Positions 15,229-24,110 of a DNA stretch of 60,495 bases are shown piece by piece (position 1 is the stretch's first letter; every line of letters starts with the position of its first letter). The stretch lies in contig JAEZJM010000007.1 of NCBI GenBank assembly GCA_023415775.1, forward strand, positions 1 to 60,495, read 5' to 3'. Under the pieces are notes generated by a model. It did no database searches and had not been told where the DNA came from. It saw nothing but the letters and a program-made list of their open reading frames with translations. A program made the position numbers and the translations under genes. This stretch comes from Bacillota bacterium (GTDB lineage: Bacteria > Bacillota > Negativicutes > Sporomusales > UBA7701).

Positions 15229-16611
15229 ATGGCAAGTATTTCCGAACGTGTAAGCAACCTTCCTCTCGGTGCATTCCACTGGCGATTACTGGCGCTAATC
15301 GGATCGGGCATTGCTTTCGAGGCCCTCGACACCGCGCTGATCGCTTTCGTGCTGGCGAAGATGATCGGTTCGTGGAGTCTTACCCCGGTCCAGATGGGCT
15401 ACATCGGTAGCGCCGCCCTCGTAGGCATGTGCTTGGGCGCCATTTGCTCCGGCACGCTGGCCGACCGCATCGGCCGCAAGGCGATGTTTGCCGCGACGCT
15501 GGCCGTTTACAGCGTGGGCACCGCGCTGTGCGCCTTTTCCTGGAACCTCGAATCGCTGCTGGTGTTCCGCTTTATCGTCGGCTTCGGGGTCGGCGGACAG
15601 CCGCCGGTGGCCAACGCCCTGATGAGCGAGTACGCCCCTGCCAAGCACCGCGGCAAGATGCTGGTTCTCCAGAACTGTTCCTGGGCGGTAGGCTGGCTGG
15701 TGGCTTCGCTGATTTCCTACACCATCATCCCCAAATTCGGCTGGCAGCTGGCGTTCATTATCGGCGCGGCGCCGGCGCTCCTGGTTGTCTATGTTTACAG
15801 GACTTTGCCCGAGTCGGCCCTGTATCTCGAAAGCAAAGGCCGCCACAAGGAAGCCCACGAGCAGGTAGCCAAGATCGAGCGCGAGCTGGGCGTGCCGGTG
15901 GGCGAGCCGCCCAAGCCGTCGGAGATTTCTAAGGTCGAGGTCGGCAAGACGGTCAGCTTCTTCGACCTGTGGGGCCCGACCTTCATCCGCCGCACCATCT
16001 GCCTGTGGATACTGTGGTTCGGCATCGTGTTCGCCTACTACGGCATGTTCACCTGGCTGCCGTCTCTCTTGGTCAAGGGCGGCCACACGCTGGTCCGGTC
16101 GTTCGAATACATGATGTGGATGACGATGGCCCAGGTCCCCGGCTACTTTGCCGCCGCCTATCTGGTGGACAAGATCGGCCGCCGGGCGACGCTGGGGAGC
16201 TTCCTGGCCGTAACCGCCGTTTCCGCCTATATGTTCGGCAACGCCGGATCGGTAACCCAGATAGTGTTCTGGGGCTGCATGATCTCCTTCTTCAACCTCG
16301 GCGCCTGGGGCATCACCCACGCTTACTCGGCCGAGCAGTACCCGACTTACGCCCGGGCCACCGGGGTGGGCTGGGCCGCGGCCTTCGGCCGGACGGGCGG
16401 CATCATCGCCCCGATTGTCGTCGGCTGGATTATGACCGGCCCGGAAAAAATCCCGACAGTGTTTATGATGTTCACCGCCGTGCTGGCGATCATCGCCGCC
16501 AACATATTCTTCCTCGGGCGGGAAACGGCCGGCAAGACGCTCGATGAACTCACCGCGAAGGACATGGTCGCGGCGCCCGCGCCGGCGGCTACCCAGACCA
16601 AACCGGAATAG
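15229..16611 (+). CDS. MFS transporter, organic/aromatic acid type
   Basis: Inner-membrane secondary transporter of 460 aa with about twelve membrane segments. The signature loop GTLADRIGRKAMF lies between segments 2 and 3, and a second copy, YLVDKIGRRATLG, lies in the C-terminal half. The RFIVGFGVGGQPPVANALMSEY segment resembles the sugar-porter and aromatic-acid:H+ symporter families. The short hydrophilic ends and the loop near 200-240 are typical. An RBS (AAGGAGGG) precedes the ATG and a terminator follows. The substrate cannot be read from the sequence; organic or aromatic acids are the best guess. Confidence 0.85.
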   Translation: MASISERVSNLPLGAFHWRLLALIGSGIAFEALDTALIAFVLAKMIGSWSLTPVQMGYIGSAALVGMCLGAICSGTLADRIGRKAMFAATLAVYSVGTALCAFSWNLESLLVFRFIVGFGVGGQPPVANALMSEYAPAKHRGKMLVLQNCSWAVGWLVASLISYTIIPKFGWQLAFIIGAAPALLVVYVYRTLPESALYLESKGRHKEAHEQVAKIERELGVPVGEPPKPSEISKVEVGKTVSFFDLWGPTFIRRTICLWILWFGIVFAYYGMFTWLPSLLVKGGHTLVRSFEYMMWMTMAQVPGYFAAAYLVDKIGRRATLGSFLAVTAVSAYMFGNAGSVTQIVFWGCMISFFNLGAWGITHAYSAEQYPTYARATGVGWAAAFGRTGGIIAPIVVGWIMTGPEKIPTVFMMFTAVLAIIAANIFFLGRETAGKTLDELTAKDMVAAPAPAATQTKPE

Positions 16612-16638
16612 AAGCTGGAGCATACCTAACATACAGGA

Positions 16639-16677
16639 AAAGAGAGGCTCACATAATGTGAGCCTCTCTTTATTTTT
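16639..16677 (+). terminator. Terminator after the MFS gene
   Basis: AAGAGAGGCTCAC and GTGAGCCTCTCTT, then TATTTTTA. It could serve both strands. Confidence 0.85.
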
Positions 16678-16725
16678 AAGCGAGCTTGAAGACCGCCCGC
16701 GGGCCTTTTACCGTCGTGCCCGGGA

Positions 16726-16782
16726 CTATTGCTGGCAGCCTTCCTTGCAGTGGGTGACGGGTCTAAACATCATCCAGACCAT
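16726..16782 (-). CDS. Candidate 18-residue microprotein
   Basis: Reads MVWMMFRPVTHCKEGCQQ and stops, starting at ATG 16782 with a consensus AAAGGAGG 8 bases upstream. On the same strand a TATAAT box (near 16902) and a leader with an 8-bp hairpin (GGAGATGG/CCATCTCC) precede it. The bidirectional hairpin at 16639-16677 follows. The CxxxC pair could bind a metal or form a disulfide. The arrangement promoter, leader, RBS, mini-ORF, terminator is complete, but size alone makes chance possible. Confidence 0.4.
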   Translation of the reverse strand: MVWMMFRPVTHCKEGCQQ

Positions 16783-16996
16783 GGCGGCGACCTCCTTTGG
16801 GTGATATGTAGAAGAAGGGGAGATGGACTTGTCTGGAGGGGGACTCGTGCGGGTAAAGGATGCTTCACTTGGCCCCATCTCCATCCTTCGCCTTAATTAT
16901 AGCAAAGAATAAAACAAATTACAATAATTATTTATAAATATTTATTATTAATTTACGACAATAAAGAAGCTCCGCCGGCGCGAAGCTTCTTCGGTA

Positions 16997-17974
16997 TTAC
17001 GAGTTGTCGTCGACCGTCGCCCACAGGATCTCGCGGGTGTAGCCGGCGGCCAGGTCGGGCGGCATGTCGGCGCCGTAGCTGCTGTAGACTATCTGCAGGC
17101 CGGGGGTGAGGATGCCGAGGGCGAGGGAGCGGCTTTCCACTTCGTCCCGTCGCCAGATGAACGCCTGGGAGTAGCCGTTGTCGCCGAGAAAGAAGGCGAT
17201 GATGTTATCGCCGCGGAACCAGTAGTGGCACCAGCCGTCGTGGCCGTGACGGCGGTGGCGCTCCCGGTAGGCCGGGTGGCCGTAGCGCGATTCGAGGAGA
17301 TAGAGATAGTTGTCGTCCTGCGGTTCGAAGTGGATGTATAGCGCCCGGTCGCGGCGGTCGTCGGCGTAGCAGGCGCCGAGGCCGCGCACGTGGTGGGACG
17401 AAAACCAGAACCAGTCGCGGAAGTGGCGTTGCCAGTCATCGCCGGTAGGCCAGTGCTGATGGCGGCTGTGGTAGCGGTCGATGTCGCTGCGGGCGGCCGG
17501 GTGATTCCGGTGAGCCGTATGGGAGCGAGGCTGCGGCCGCTCGTTTTTAATCGAGTCATGGCGGCCGTGGTTTGCGGGCGGGTTGATTTTGTCGTGATTT
17601 TTTGCCGGATGGCGGTCGCTGTCGGCGGGCCTCTTGGCGCTGATCCTGTCCGGCCCTTGGGGCTGGCGATTATGGTGTTTTACTTGGTCGCGGCTGTGGT
17701 TTGCGGGTGCGCGGCCGCTGATCTTTGCGGGGTGTCGGTCTTGGCGGTTCTGCTTGATCTGGCTGCGGCTATGGGCCGGCGGGGCCTTGACGCTTTTTTT
17801 GCCGGTGTCTTTGTGGTGCCTGACGCCGGTCGGCTGTTTGGCGGTTTGTCGCTGTTCGTCCTTGCCCTGCCGCTTGTGCTGGTCGTGATTTTGCGCCGGG
17901 CCCGCCCATGCGACCGAGACCGCGGCGAACGACAGCAACAGCGCGACGGCGACCAGGCCAAGGAGCTTTTTCAT
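16997..17974 (-). CDS. Secreted His/Asn/Pro-rich low-complexity protein
   Basis: Protein of 325 aa with a clear signal peptide (MKKLLGLVAVALLLSFAAVS, cleavage after AWA near residue 25). Residues 26-175 form a basic, polar low-complexity region rich in His, Lys, Arg, Gln, Asn and Pro, likely disordered. Residues 190-325 form a folded-looking domain rich in Trp, Tyr and His (HFRDWFWFSSHHVRGLG, GWCHYWFRGDNIIAFFLGD). I do not recognise that domain. Start ATG 17974 has AGGAGGG 7 bases upstream. It is divergent from another secreted protein at 18193. A cell-envelope or surface-binding role is possible but unproven. Confidence 0.7.
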   Translation of the reverse strand: MKKLLGLVAVALLLSFAAVSVAWAGPAQNHDQHKRQGKDEQRQTAKQPTGVRHHKDTGKKSVKAPPAHSRSQIKQNRQDRHPAKISGRAPANHSRDQVKHHNRQPQGPDRISAKRPADSDRHPAKNHDKINPPANHGRHDSIKNERPQPRSHTAHRNHPAARSDIDRYHSRHQHWPTGDDWQRHFRDWFWFSSHHVRGLGACYADDRRDRALYIHFEPQDDNYLYLLESRYGHPAYRERHRRHGHDGWCHYWFRGDNIIAFFLGDNGYSQAFIWRRDEVESRSLALGILTPGLQIVYSSYGADMPPDLAAGYTREILWATVDDNS

Positions 17975-18192
17975 ATGGGGCCCTCCTTTCATGCCGATGG
18001 GACGGCCGGCAGCCCGGCGGCGCGGGTCTCGCCCGTCGGGGAGGCCGGAGACAACCCTTGAGGCTATTGATACATTTGTCGGTATATTGTATGACGGAAA
18101 GGCGCGAATTGATGACAAAAACTGCGGCAGGAATCCGTCCGCCGATGTCCAATATAACTGGTAATATAATCCAAATAGAGGGGGTCGCGCTT

Positions 18193-19095
18193 ATGAAGAA
18201 ATGGCGAGTGGGTCTGGTGGCACTCCTAGCCATGCTGCTGGTCGGACTGGGCGCCGGGCCGGTATTGGGCGCTCCGGGGTCGGATGCGGCCGAGCCGCTG
18301 GAGAAGTGGGTAGGCAAGGTTTTCGTCGTGTTGCCCCTGGAGCGCGGCAAAAAGGCGGAAGGCTATGCCTTTACCCTGACAGCGCCACGGCCCGAATTGC
18401 TGACCGCGGGGGGCAATATCCGCGCCGACTGGCTCGAAGGGAAGCGGCTGGAGGTAACGACGGTGAAAAAGCTGCCTACCTTCGAGCAGGGGCCGCCGGT
18501 CAACGACTATGAGGTCGTTTTCCGCATCCAGGGCGGAGACGCGTCCCTGACCGCCAAAGCTCTGGGCGGCCAGGTGACGCAACTGGTGCCGGCCGACGAC
18601 CTGGCGGCGGCGCAGAAGCAGTTCGCCGCCAAGGAGGTATTTTCGAAGCGGCTGGCCATCCCCGCCTATCAGGAAGAACCCGGCACCATCCGGGTGAAGA
18701 TCAACGAACCGCTTACAGTGGAAGACGTAATCGCCGGCATCGACGCCGACGAACCTATTTGGCTGGTGGTGTCGACCGCCGACAAGCGAAAAGGTTATAT
18801 CGCCGTCGCCTATAGTCTGACGAACGTGCAGCATGGTTTCTGGTCGTCCGCCAAACCGTGGGAAACGGTGTTGTTCGAGAGCGATCCGCGGCTGCTTTTC
18901 GCCTGGGACGACCAGACCTGGGCAGCCATCAACGACGGGGTGGCTAAGGCCGGCATGGTTCCCGACCAGGTACGGCTGGCCTGGGGTGAGCCGCTGAGTG
19001 TCGTGCAGAGTGCAGGGGAAGAGACATGGCACTACCCTGACAAGATCGTCAAGTTCCATCCCGCGACTGGGTTGTTCCTCATCCAGAGCCGCTGA
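18193..19095 (+). CDS. Secreted hypothetical protein
   Basis: Exported protein of 300 aa. The signal peptide covers the first 27 residues (KKWRVGLVALLAMLLVGLGA, cleavage after VLGA). The mature part is acidic and soluble with no membrane segment, and ends in WHYPDKIVKFHPATGLFLIQ. No known domain recognised. The ATG at 18193 follows AGGGGG. It is divergent from the low-complexity secreted gene at 16997-17974 and followed by two hairpins at 19104-19162. Both neighbours being exported hints at a shared envelope role, which is only inference. Confidence 0.65.
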   Translation: MKKWRVGLVALLAMLLVGLGAGPVLGAPGSDAAEPLEKWVGKVFVVLPLERGKKAEGYAFTLTAPRPELLTAGGNIRADWLEGKRLEVTTVKKLPTFEQGPPVNDYEVVFRIQGGDASLTAKALGGQVTQLVPADDLAAAQKQFAAKEVFSKRLAIPAYQEEPGTIRVKINEPLTVEDVIAGIDADEPIWLVVSTADKRKGYIAVAYSLTNVQHGFWSSAKPWETVLFESDPRLLFAWDDQTWAAINDGVAKAGMVPDQVRLAWGEPLSVVQSAGEETWHYPDKIVKFHPATGLFLIQSR

Positions 19096-19103
19096 CGGAA
19101 AAA

Positions 19104-19162
19104 GGGCCTCGCTCGGCGCGAGGCCCGTGGCATAAAAAAGCCTGCGCGTCATGCGCAGGCTT
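19104..19162. terminator. Two terminator hairpins between convergent genes
   Basis: GGGCCTCG/CGAGGCCC at 19104-19126 serves the plus-strand gene. AAGCCTGCGC/GCGCAGGCTT at 19139-19162, flanked by A/T runs, can serve the minus-strand gene at 19183. Confidence 0.7.
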
Positions 19163-19182
19163 GCGGACAAAGGGCGCCGTTT

Positions 19183-19878
19183 TTACGGGCAACGGGGTTT
19201 ATCGTCGTCGCCGCCCTGCCGGCGGCGGCCCCGCCACCAGAAATAGCCGTAGCCGGTCGCTACGACGAGGAGGAGCAGCAGCAGGCGCAGTGAGTTATCC
19301 CGGGCGAAAGCCAGTTGGTGGCCGACCAGCACCTCGAGGACGATCGAAGGGAACTTGCCGATTAGGGTAGCCCACAGCATATCGGCGAAGGACATGCTGC
19401 TGACCGCCCCAAGCAGGGTTATGAGTCCCGAGGGCGCCAGGGGGATAAGCCGGGCAATCAGCATGGCTTTGAAGCCGTTTTTGCCGCTGAATTCGTCGGC
19501 GATCGAAAGGTGCGGGCTGCGGCAGATGATGCGGCGGGCGGCCTGCTGGAGAAGGCTGCGCCACAGGAGGAAGGAGATGACTGTGCCCAGGCACTCGCCC
19601 ACCCAGGACACGACGATGCCGCCGCCGAGACCGAAGACGACGGCGTTGGCGCCGGAGATGAGCACGGTGGGGAGGATGCCGGACAGGTTGATGAGTACGT
19701 TTATCAGGATGCTGACCGCCACCGTCCAGGGGCCGAAAGATCGAAGGTAGGCGGCAATGTCCTGGGCGTCGCCCGCGCGAATGAGCTCCAATACCTGGGG
19801 AAAAAAAGCGGGCTGGGCAAGATGGATGCCGACCGCCAGGGCGGCGATGGCGACCCAGGGCCACAATTGTTTCAGCAT
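19183..19878 (-). CDS. TVP38/TMEM64 (VTT-domain) membrane protein
   Basis: Inner-membrane protein of 231 aa of the SNARE-associated/VTT (DedA-like) superfamily, linked in other organisms to lipid transport across membranes. There are five or six hydrophobic segments. The family features are the LSGILPTVLISGANAVVFG segment near 68-86, followed by GECLGTVISFLLWR, and a RLIPLAPSGLITLLGAVSSM segment near 145-164. The C terminus is Arg/Gly/Asp-rich. The start ATG 19878 has GAGGA upstream. Single-gene unit. Confidence 0.8.
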   Translation of the reverse strand: MLKQLWPWVAIAALAVGIHLAQPAFFPQVLELIRAGDAQDIAAYLRSFGPWTVAVSILINVLINLSGILPTVLISGANAVVFGLGGGIVVSWVGECLGTVISFLLWRSLLQQAARRIICRSPHLSIADEFSGKNGFKAMLIARLIPLAPSGLITLLGAVSSMSFADMLWATLIGKFPSIVLEVLVGHQLAFARDNSLRLLLLLLVVATGYGYFWWRGRRRQGGDDDKPRCP

Positions 19879-19990
19879 GATGTCCTCGCAGTAATTTGTT
19901 CCCCGCCCGGCGGGGTCTTCTTACATAATAAGAGGAAAGGAGGTTTTTCGTCAAACGGCGGGGAATATTTTCGGCAAGCGAGGTGTTACG

Positions 19991-20695
19991 ATGATGGAGA
20001 AAGAAATGCTGCGACGTTCCACGGAGGGACTGTGTGCGCTTTTCAGCCGGTCCGATCCGGCGGATCTCAGCCTTTTGCGGGATTATAACTTTGGCGAGGA
20101 AGCCGGCGATAAACCGTGCGACGAACTGGTGGCCCGGATCCGCTACAACGGTTCGAACACCATCGCCCACCTGTTGGGCAGGGACGCGGAGTATCTGGAT
20201 ATCGTCCGCAACGTGGCCGATAAGGTGAATGTGCCATGGTCGCCCGAAGAGGACGAAGAGGCGGTCGAGAAGAAAATCCTCGGGGCGATTTTCGCCCGCG
20301 CCTGGCAGAAGATGTCGCCGGCCGAGCGCGCGCCCATCGAAAAACTGTTTACCGAGCAGGGCCTGGAGACCGAACGGGTCAGCAGGCTGCTGGTCGAAGG
20401 CACGATCGTCGACTTCATGCCGACGATCAGCTACCTGGTGACGTGGAATATCGCCCGCATTGTGGCGGTGGCTGCGGCCCGCCAGGCCGGCGCCGAAGCG
20501 CTCGGGGGGCTGGTGGCCGGCGGGCTGAACGTGCTGCTGGGCCCGGTGGGCATCGTCCTGGGGATCGTCATCGTATCGGTCGACCTCGCCGGCCCGGCGT
20601 ACCGCAAGATAATCCCCACCGTGCTGCAGATAGCCTACCTGCGTCAGAAAGCCGGCGTAGAAAACCGTACACCGTCCGGCGATGGCGCTAATTGA
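19991..20695 (+). CDS. YaaW-like protein (UPF0174/DUF3944)
   Basis: Protein of 234 aa similar in layout to E. coli YaaW. The helical N-terminal half includes NGSNTIAHLLGRDAEYLDIV near 53-72, a W-K-KMSPAER segment follows near 110, and a glycine-rich hydrophobic stretch lies near 165-195. The diagnostic C-terminal AYRKIIPTVLQIAYLR ends the conserved part. Function in any organism is not established. The hydrophobic glycine-rich part could touch a membrane. The RBS is weak (GAGGTG further upstream), so the start could be the ATG three bases later. Confidence 0.7.
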   Translation: MMEKEMLRRSTEGLCALFSRSDPADLSLLRDYNFGEEAGDKPCDELVARIRYNGSNTIAHLLGRDAEYLDIVRNVADKVNVPWSPEEDEEAVEKKILGAIFARAWQKMSPAERAPIEKLFTEQGLETERVSRLLVEGTIVDFMPTISYLVTWNIARIVAVAAARQAGAEALGGLVAGGLNVLLGPVGIVLGIVIVSVDLAGPAYRKIIPTVLQIAYLRQKAGVENRTPSGDGAN

Positions 20696-20721
20696 CAGGT
20701 GGGAAGCGCTACTGGTATCAT
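20692..20721 (+). promoter_or_regulatory. Promoter of the glycogen operon
   Basis: TTGACA at 20692-20697 and TATCAT at 20716-20721 with an 18-base spacer. Transcription would start near 20728. Confidence 0.7.
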
Positions 20722-20747
20722 AGAGATAAGAAGATAGTTGTACATAT

Positions 20748-20844
20748 GTCAGCGCCGACAGTCGCCGGGGTGATACCGGGGCGAGAAGAGGAATAGCCCC
20801 GTTTAAGCGTCATGCCTGTGACCGCCGACTTGGGCGCGTCTGAC
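20748..20844 (+). promoter_or_regulatory. Riboswitch-like structured leader of the glycogen operon
   Basis: A closing helix (GTCAGCGCC at 20748 with GGGCG..CTGAC at 20832) encloses at least three hairpins. These are CCGG/CCGG around GGTGATA (20765-20779), CGGGGC/GCCCCG (20777-20801) and GTCA/TGAC (20819 region). A terminator follows at 20866. The architecture of a multi-branch junction, a terminator and then an operon is that of a metabolite-sensing leader. I could not match it to a known class. Confidence 0.45.
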
Positions 20845-20865
20845 GAGATTCGGAGAAAAAGGAGG

Positions 20866-20897
20866 GAACCTTCCAGCAATGCCTGGTAGGTTCTTTT
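20866..20897 (+). terminator. Attenuator terminator before glgB
   Basis: GAACCT..CCAG and CTGG..AGGTTC stem followed by TTTTT. It lies between the promoter and glgB, so it can only act as an attenuator. Confidence 0.7.
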
Positions 20898-20986
20898 TGC
20901 TGATTGCCGTGTTTCGGCAAAATTTTTCGGAAGCGCTGGGGTAAAATTATCCCTGTTGGCCAAATACAAAGAGGCGGGGAATTCCG

Positions 20987-22885
20987 ATGAGTCATCTGAG
21001 GGCAATAAGCGGCTACGACCGGTACCTCTTCCACGAAGGCCGCCATTTCCGCAGTTACCGGATGCTGGGCGCGCAGCCGGCGGAGAAGGCCGGCGTCAAA
21101 GGAGTACGCTTCGCCGTATGGGCGCCGAACGCGAGGGCGGTGAGGGTGACCGGCGATTTCAACGGCTGGGCGGGCGACCAGATGAGGCGGCTGAAATCCT
21201 CCGGTATCTGGGAGCTGTTCGTGCCTGGGCTGGGCCGCGGGGCACTTTACAAATACCAGATTGTGTCCGCCGACGGCGATGTGCGCGAAAAAGCCGACCC
21301 GTACGCCTTCTGGGCCGAGGTGAGGCCGCTGAGCGCTTCGCGGGTTCACGGGCTGGACGGCTACCCGTGGGGCGATAGCCATTGGCAGGGCGGCGAACGG
21401 ACCACCGGCGGGGTTAACAAGCCGTTGGCCATCTACGAGGTGCATCTCGGTTCGTGGCGGCGCAAACCGGACGGCAGTTTCTACTCTTATCGCGAACTGG
21501 CCGACGAGCTGAGCGATTATGCCGTCGATATGGGGTTCACCCATTTAGAACTGCTGCCTGTCGCCGAGCATCCGCTCGACGCTTCCTGGGGGTACCAGGC
21601 GACGGGTTACTATGCTCCCACCAGCCGCCACGGCAGCCCCGACGATTTCAAGTACTTTGTAGACCGCTGCCACCAAAAGGGGCTGGGCGTCATCCTCGAC
21701 TGGGTGCCGGGACACTTCTGCAAGGATGACCACGGCCTCAGACTGTTCGACGGCAGTCCGCAGTTCGAGTGCGGGTGGCCGGCCAGAGCCGAGAATCTCG
21801 GCTGGGGCACGCTCAACTTCGATTTCGGCAAGCCGGAGGTATGGAGTTTCCTCATATCGAATGCCTTGTACTGGTTCGATGTCTTCCACCTCGACGGCCT
21901 GCGGGTGGATGCCGTGGCCAACATGATCTATCTGGACTACGGCCGGCAGGAGGGCGGCGAGTGGCTGCCCAACGAGCACGGCGGCCGGGAGAACCTCGAC
22001 GCCATCGCCTTCCTCAAGAAGCTCAACGAGGTCGTCCATTATTATTACCCACGGGCGCTGGTCATAGCCGAGGAGTCGACGTCCTGGCCGCTGGTGTCGC
22101 GGCCGGTGTACCTAGGCGGTCTGGGGTTCGACTACAAATGGAATATGGGCTGGATGAACGATACGCTCCGTTACGTCTCCCTCGACCCGGTGCACCGCCA
22201 GTGGGAGCACCGCCTGCTGACTTTTTCGATGATGTACGCTTTTTCCGAGAATTTTCTCCTCCCGCTGTCCCACGACGAGGTGGTGCACGGCAAGAAGTCG
22301 CTGCTTGATAAGATGCCGGGCGACTACTGGCAGAAGTTTGCCAATCTGCGGGCCTTCTACGGTTATTTCATGGCCCATCCCGGCAAAAAACTGCTGTTCA
22401 TGGGCGGCGAGTTCGGTCAGTTCAGCGAGTGGTACGAGGCGCGCGGCCTCGACTGGATGCTTTTAGACTACGAGCTGCACGGCAAGCTGCACGGCTACAC
22501 CCGCGAGCTTGTCCGTTTCTACCGTGACGACCGGTGCCTGTGGCAAAACGACGATAACTGGCGGGGGTTCGAATGGATCGACTGCCATGACAGCCGCCAG
22601 AGCGTGATAAGCTTCCTCCGCCGCGCCGACGACGGCGAATGTACGGTGGTGGTGACTAATTTTACCCCGGTTGTCCGGCACGGTTACCGCATCGGCGTAC
22701 CGGAGGCCGGTCGTTACCGCGAGGTGATGAGCAGCGACCGACCGGAGTTCGGCGGCTCGGGGGTGACGAGCGGCGAGCTTTGCACCGAGCAGCAGCCCTG
22801 GCACAGCCAGCCATTCTCCGTCGTCCTGACCGTGCCGCCGCTGGCTACTGTCTATATCAAGAAGGAAGCTACTATCGAGGAGTAG
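20987..22885 (+). CDS. glgB: 1,4-alpha-glucan branching enzyme
   Basis: GH13 enzyme (632 aa) that makes alpha-1,6 branches in glycogen. An N-terminal CBM48-type domain (VRFAVWAPNARAVRVTGDFN near 38-60) precedes the catalytic barrel. The nucleophile Asp is in LDGLRVDAVANM (about 306), the general acid Glu in LVIAEESTSW (about 359) and the transition-state Asp in LSHDEVVHG (about 428). The all-beta C-terminal domain is complete. ATG 20987 is preceded by AGGCGGGG. It is first in a six-gene operon and lies 12 bases before glgC. Confidence 0.95.
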   Translation: MSHLRAISGYDRYLFHEGRHFRSYRMLGAQPAEKAGVKGVRFAVWAPNARAVRVTGDFNGWAGDQMRRLKSSGIWELFVPGLGRGALYKYQIVSADGDVREKADPYAFWAEVRPLSASRVHGLDGYPWGDSHWQGGERTTGGVNKPLAIYEVHLGSWRRKPDGSFYSYRELADELSDYAVDMGFTHLELLPVAEHPLDASWGYQATGYYAPTSRHGSPDDFKYFVDRCHQKGLGVILDWVPGHFCKDDHGLRLFDGSPQFECGWPARAENLGWGTLNFDFGKPEVWSFLISNALYWFDVFHLDGLRVDAVANMIYLDYGRQEGGEWLPNEHGGRENLDAIAFLKKLNEVVHYYYPRALVIAEESTSWPLVSRPVYLGGLGFDYKWNMGWMNDTLRYVSLDPVHRQWEHRLLTFSMMYAFSENFLLPLSHDEVVHGKKSLLDKMPGDYWQKFANLRAFYGYFMAHPGKKLLFMGGEFGQFSEWYEARGLDWMLLDYELHGKLHGYTRELVRFYRDDRCLWQNDDNWRGFEWIDCHDSRQSVISFLRRADDGECTVVVTNFTPVVRHGYRIGVPEAGRYREVMSSDRPEFGGSGVTSGELCTEQQPWHSQPFSVVLTVPPLATVYIKKEATIEE

Positions 22886-22897
22886 GGAGGAGAAGAG

Positions 22898-24076
22898 ATG
22901 CTGCACAAGGAATGCGTGGCCATGATTCTTGCCGGCGGCCAAGGCAGCCGGCTGGGCGTGCTCACCAAGACGGTGGCCAAACCGGCGGTGCCCTTCGGCG
23001 GCAAATACCGGCTGATCGATTTCACGCTGAGCAACTGCCATAATTCCGGCATCGACACGGTAGGCGTCCTTACCCAGTACCAGCCGTTCGAGCTGCATAA
23101 CTATATCGGCATCGGCGCCCCGTGGGACCTTGACCGCAACACAGGCGGGGTGCATATCCTGCCCCCCTTCGTGAGGGCCAGAGGCGGCGAATGGTACCAG
23201 GGGACCGCCAACGCCATCCACCAGAACGCCACCTTTATCGAACAGTTCAGCCCCCAGTACGTGGTGATACTGTCCGGCGACCATATCTACAAGATGGACT
23301 ATGCCAGCATGCTGGCCTTCCATAAGGAGACGGAGGCCGACGCAACCATCGCCGTCATCGAGGTGCCCTGGAAGGAGGCCAGCCGCTTCGGCATCATGAG
23401 CGCCGACCGGGAGGGCCGCATTACCGAGTTTGCCGAGAAACCGAAGCAGCCCAAGAGCAACCTGGCTTCGATGGGAGTATATGTTTTCTCCTGGAAGGTT
23501 TTAAGAAAATACCTTGAACTGGACGAAAAAGACAAATCCTCCAGCCACGATTTCGGCAAGAACGTCATCCCCGCCATGCTGGGCAGCGGCCGGAAGATGA
23601 TGGCGTACGCCTTCGACGGCTACTGGCGGGACGTCGGCACGGTCGAGAGCCTGTGGGAGGCCAACATGGATCTTCTGAGCGACCGGCCCGAGCTTGACCT
23701 CTACGATCCCAGCCGACGAATCTATTCGATCAACCCCACTCAGCCGCCCCATTTCGTAGCCGAGGGCGGCAAGGTCAGGCGGGTAATCGCCAGCGTCGGC
23801 TGCCGCATCTTCGGCGAGGTCGAGAACGCGGTGCTTTTCCCCGGCGTCCACGTCGCTCCCGGGGCGGTTGTCAAGGATTCGGTGATAATGCAGGATGTCC
23901 GGATCGGGGCGAACACGGTCATCGAGCGGGCGATCGTCGGCCAGGACGCCGTCATCGGCGACGGCTGTCAGATCGGGTTGGCCGGCGATGCCGCTTCTGA
24001 GGCGATCACGGTGATCGGCGAGCGGGCCCGCGTCAGCGCCGACACCTTTGTTCCGCGCGGCGCGGTGGTAGAATAG
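22898..24076 (+). CDS. glgC: Glucose-1-phosphate adenylyltransferase, catalytic subunit
   Basis: Makes ADP-glucose from ATP and glucose-1-phosphate, the committed step of glycogen synthesis (392 aa). The nucleotidyltransferase motif AGGQGSRLGVLT is near residues 10-22, followed by KPAVPFGGKYRLIDF, YQGTANAIHQN and GDHIYKMDY. The C-terminal third is a left-handed beta-helix of hexapeptide repeats (VIMQDVRIGANTVIERAIVG). The RBS GGAGGAG precedes the ATG. It is paired with the non-catalytic GlgD next door, as in Bacillota with two-subunit enzymes. Confidence 0.95.
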   Translation: MLHKECVAMILAGGQGSRLGVLTKTVAKPAVPFGGKYRLIDFTLSNCHNSGIDTVGVLTQYQPFELHNYIGIGAPWDLDRNTGGVHILPPFVRARGGEWYQGTANAIHQNATFIEQFSPQYVVILSGDHIYKMDYASMLAFHKETEADATIAVIEVPWKEASRFGIMSADREGRITEFAEKPKQPKSNLASMGVYVFSWKVLRKYLELDEKDKSSSHDFGKNVIPAMLGSGRKMMAYAFDGYWRDVGTVESLWEANMDLLSDRPELDLYDPSRRIYSINPTQPPHFVAEGGKVRRVIASVGCRIFGEVENAVLFPGVHVAPGAVVKDSVIMQDVRIGANTVIERAIVGQDAVIGDGCQIGLAGDAASEAITVIGERARVSADTFVPRGAVVE

Positions 24077-24110
24077 GGAGCCGCGGGCGCGGCAGCAAGG
24101 AGGGGCGAAG

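Noticed and set aside
15295..16632. 445-codon minus-strand frame opposite the MFS gene
   Set aside because: Antisense shadow of a clear transporter; composition rich in Arg, His and Gly with no known motif.
20748..20844. c-di-AMP (ydaO-type) riboswitch
   Set aside because: Only short fragments resemble the class. The first half of the consensus is not found, so the leader is left unassigned.
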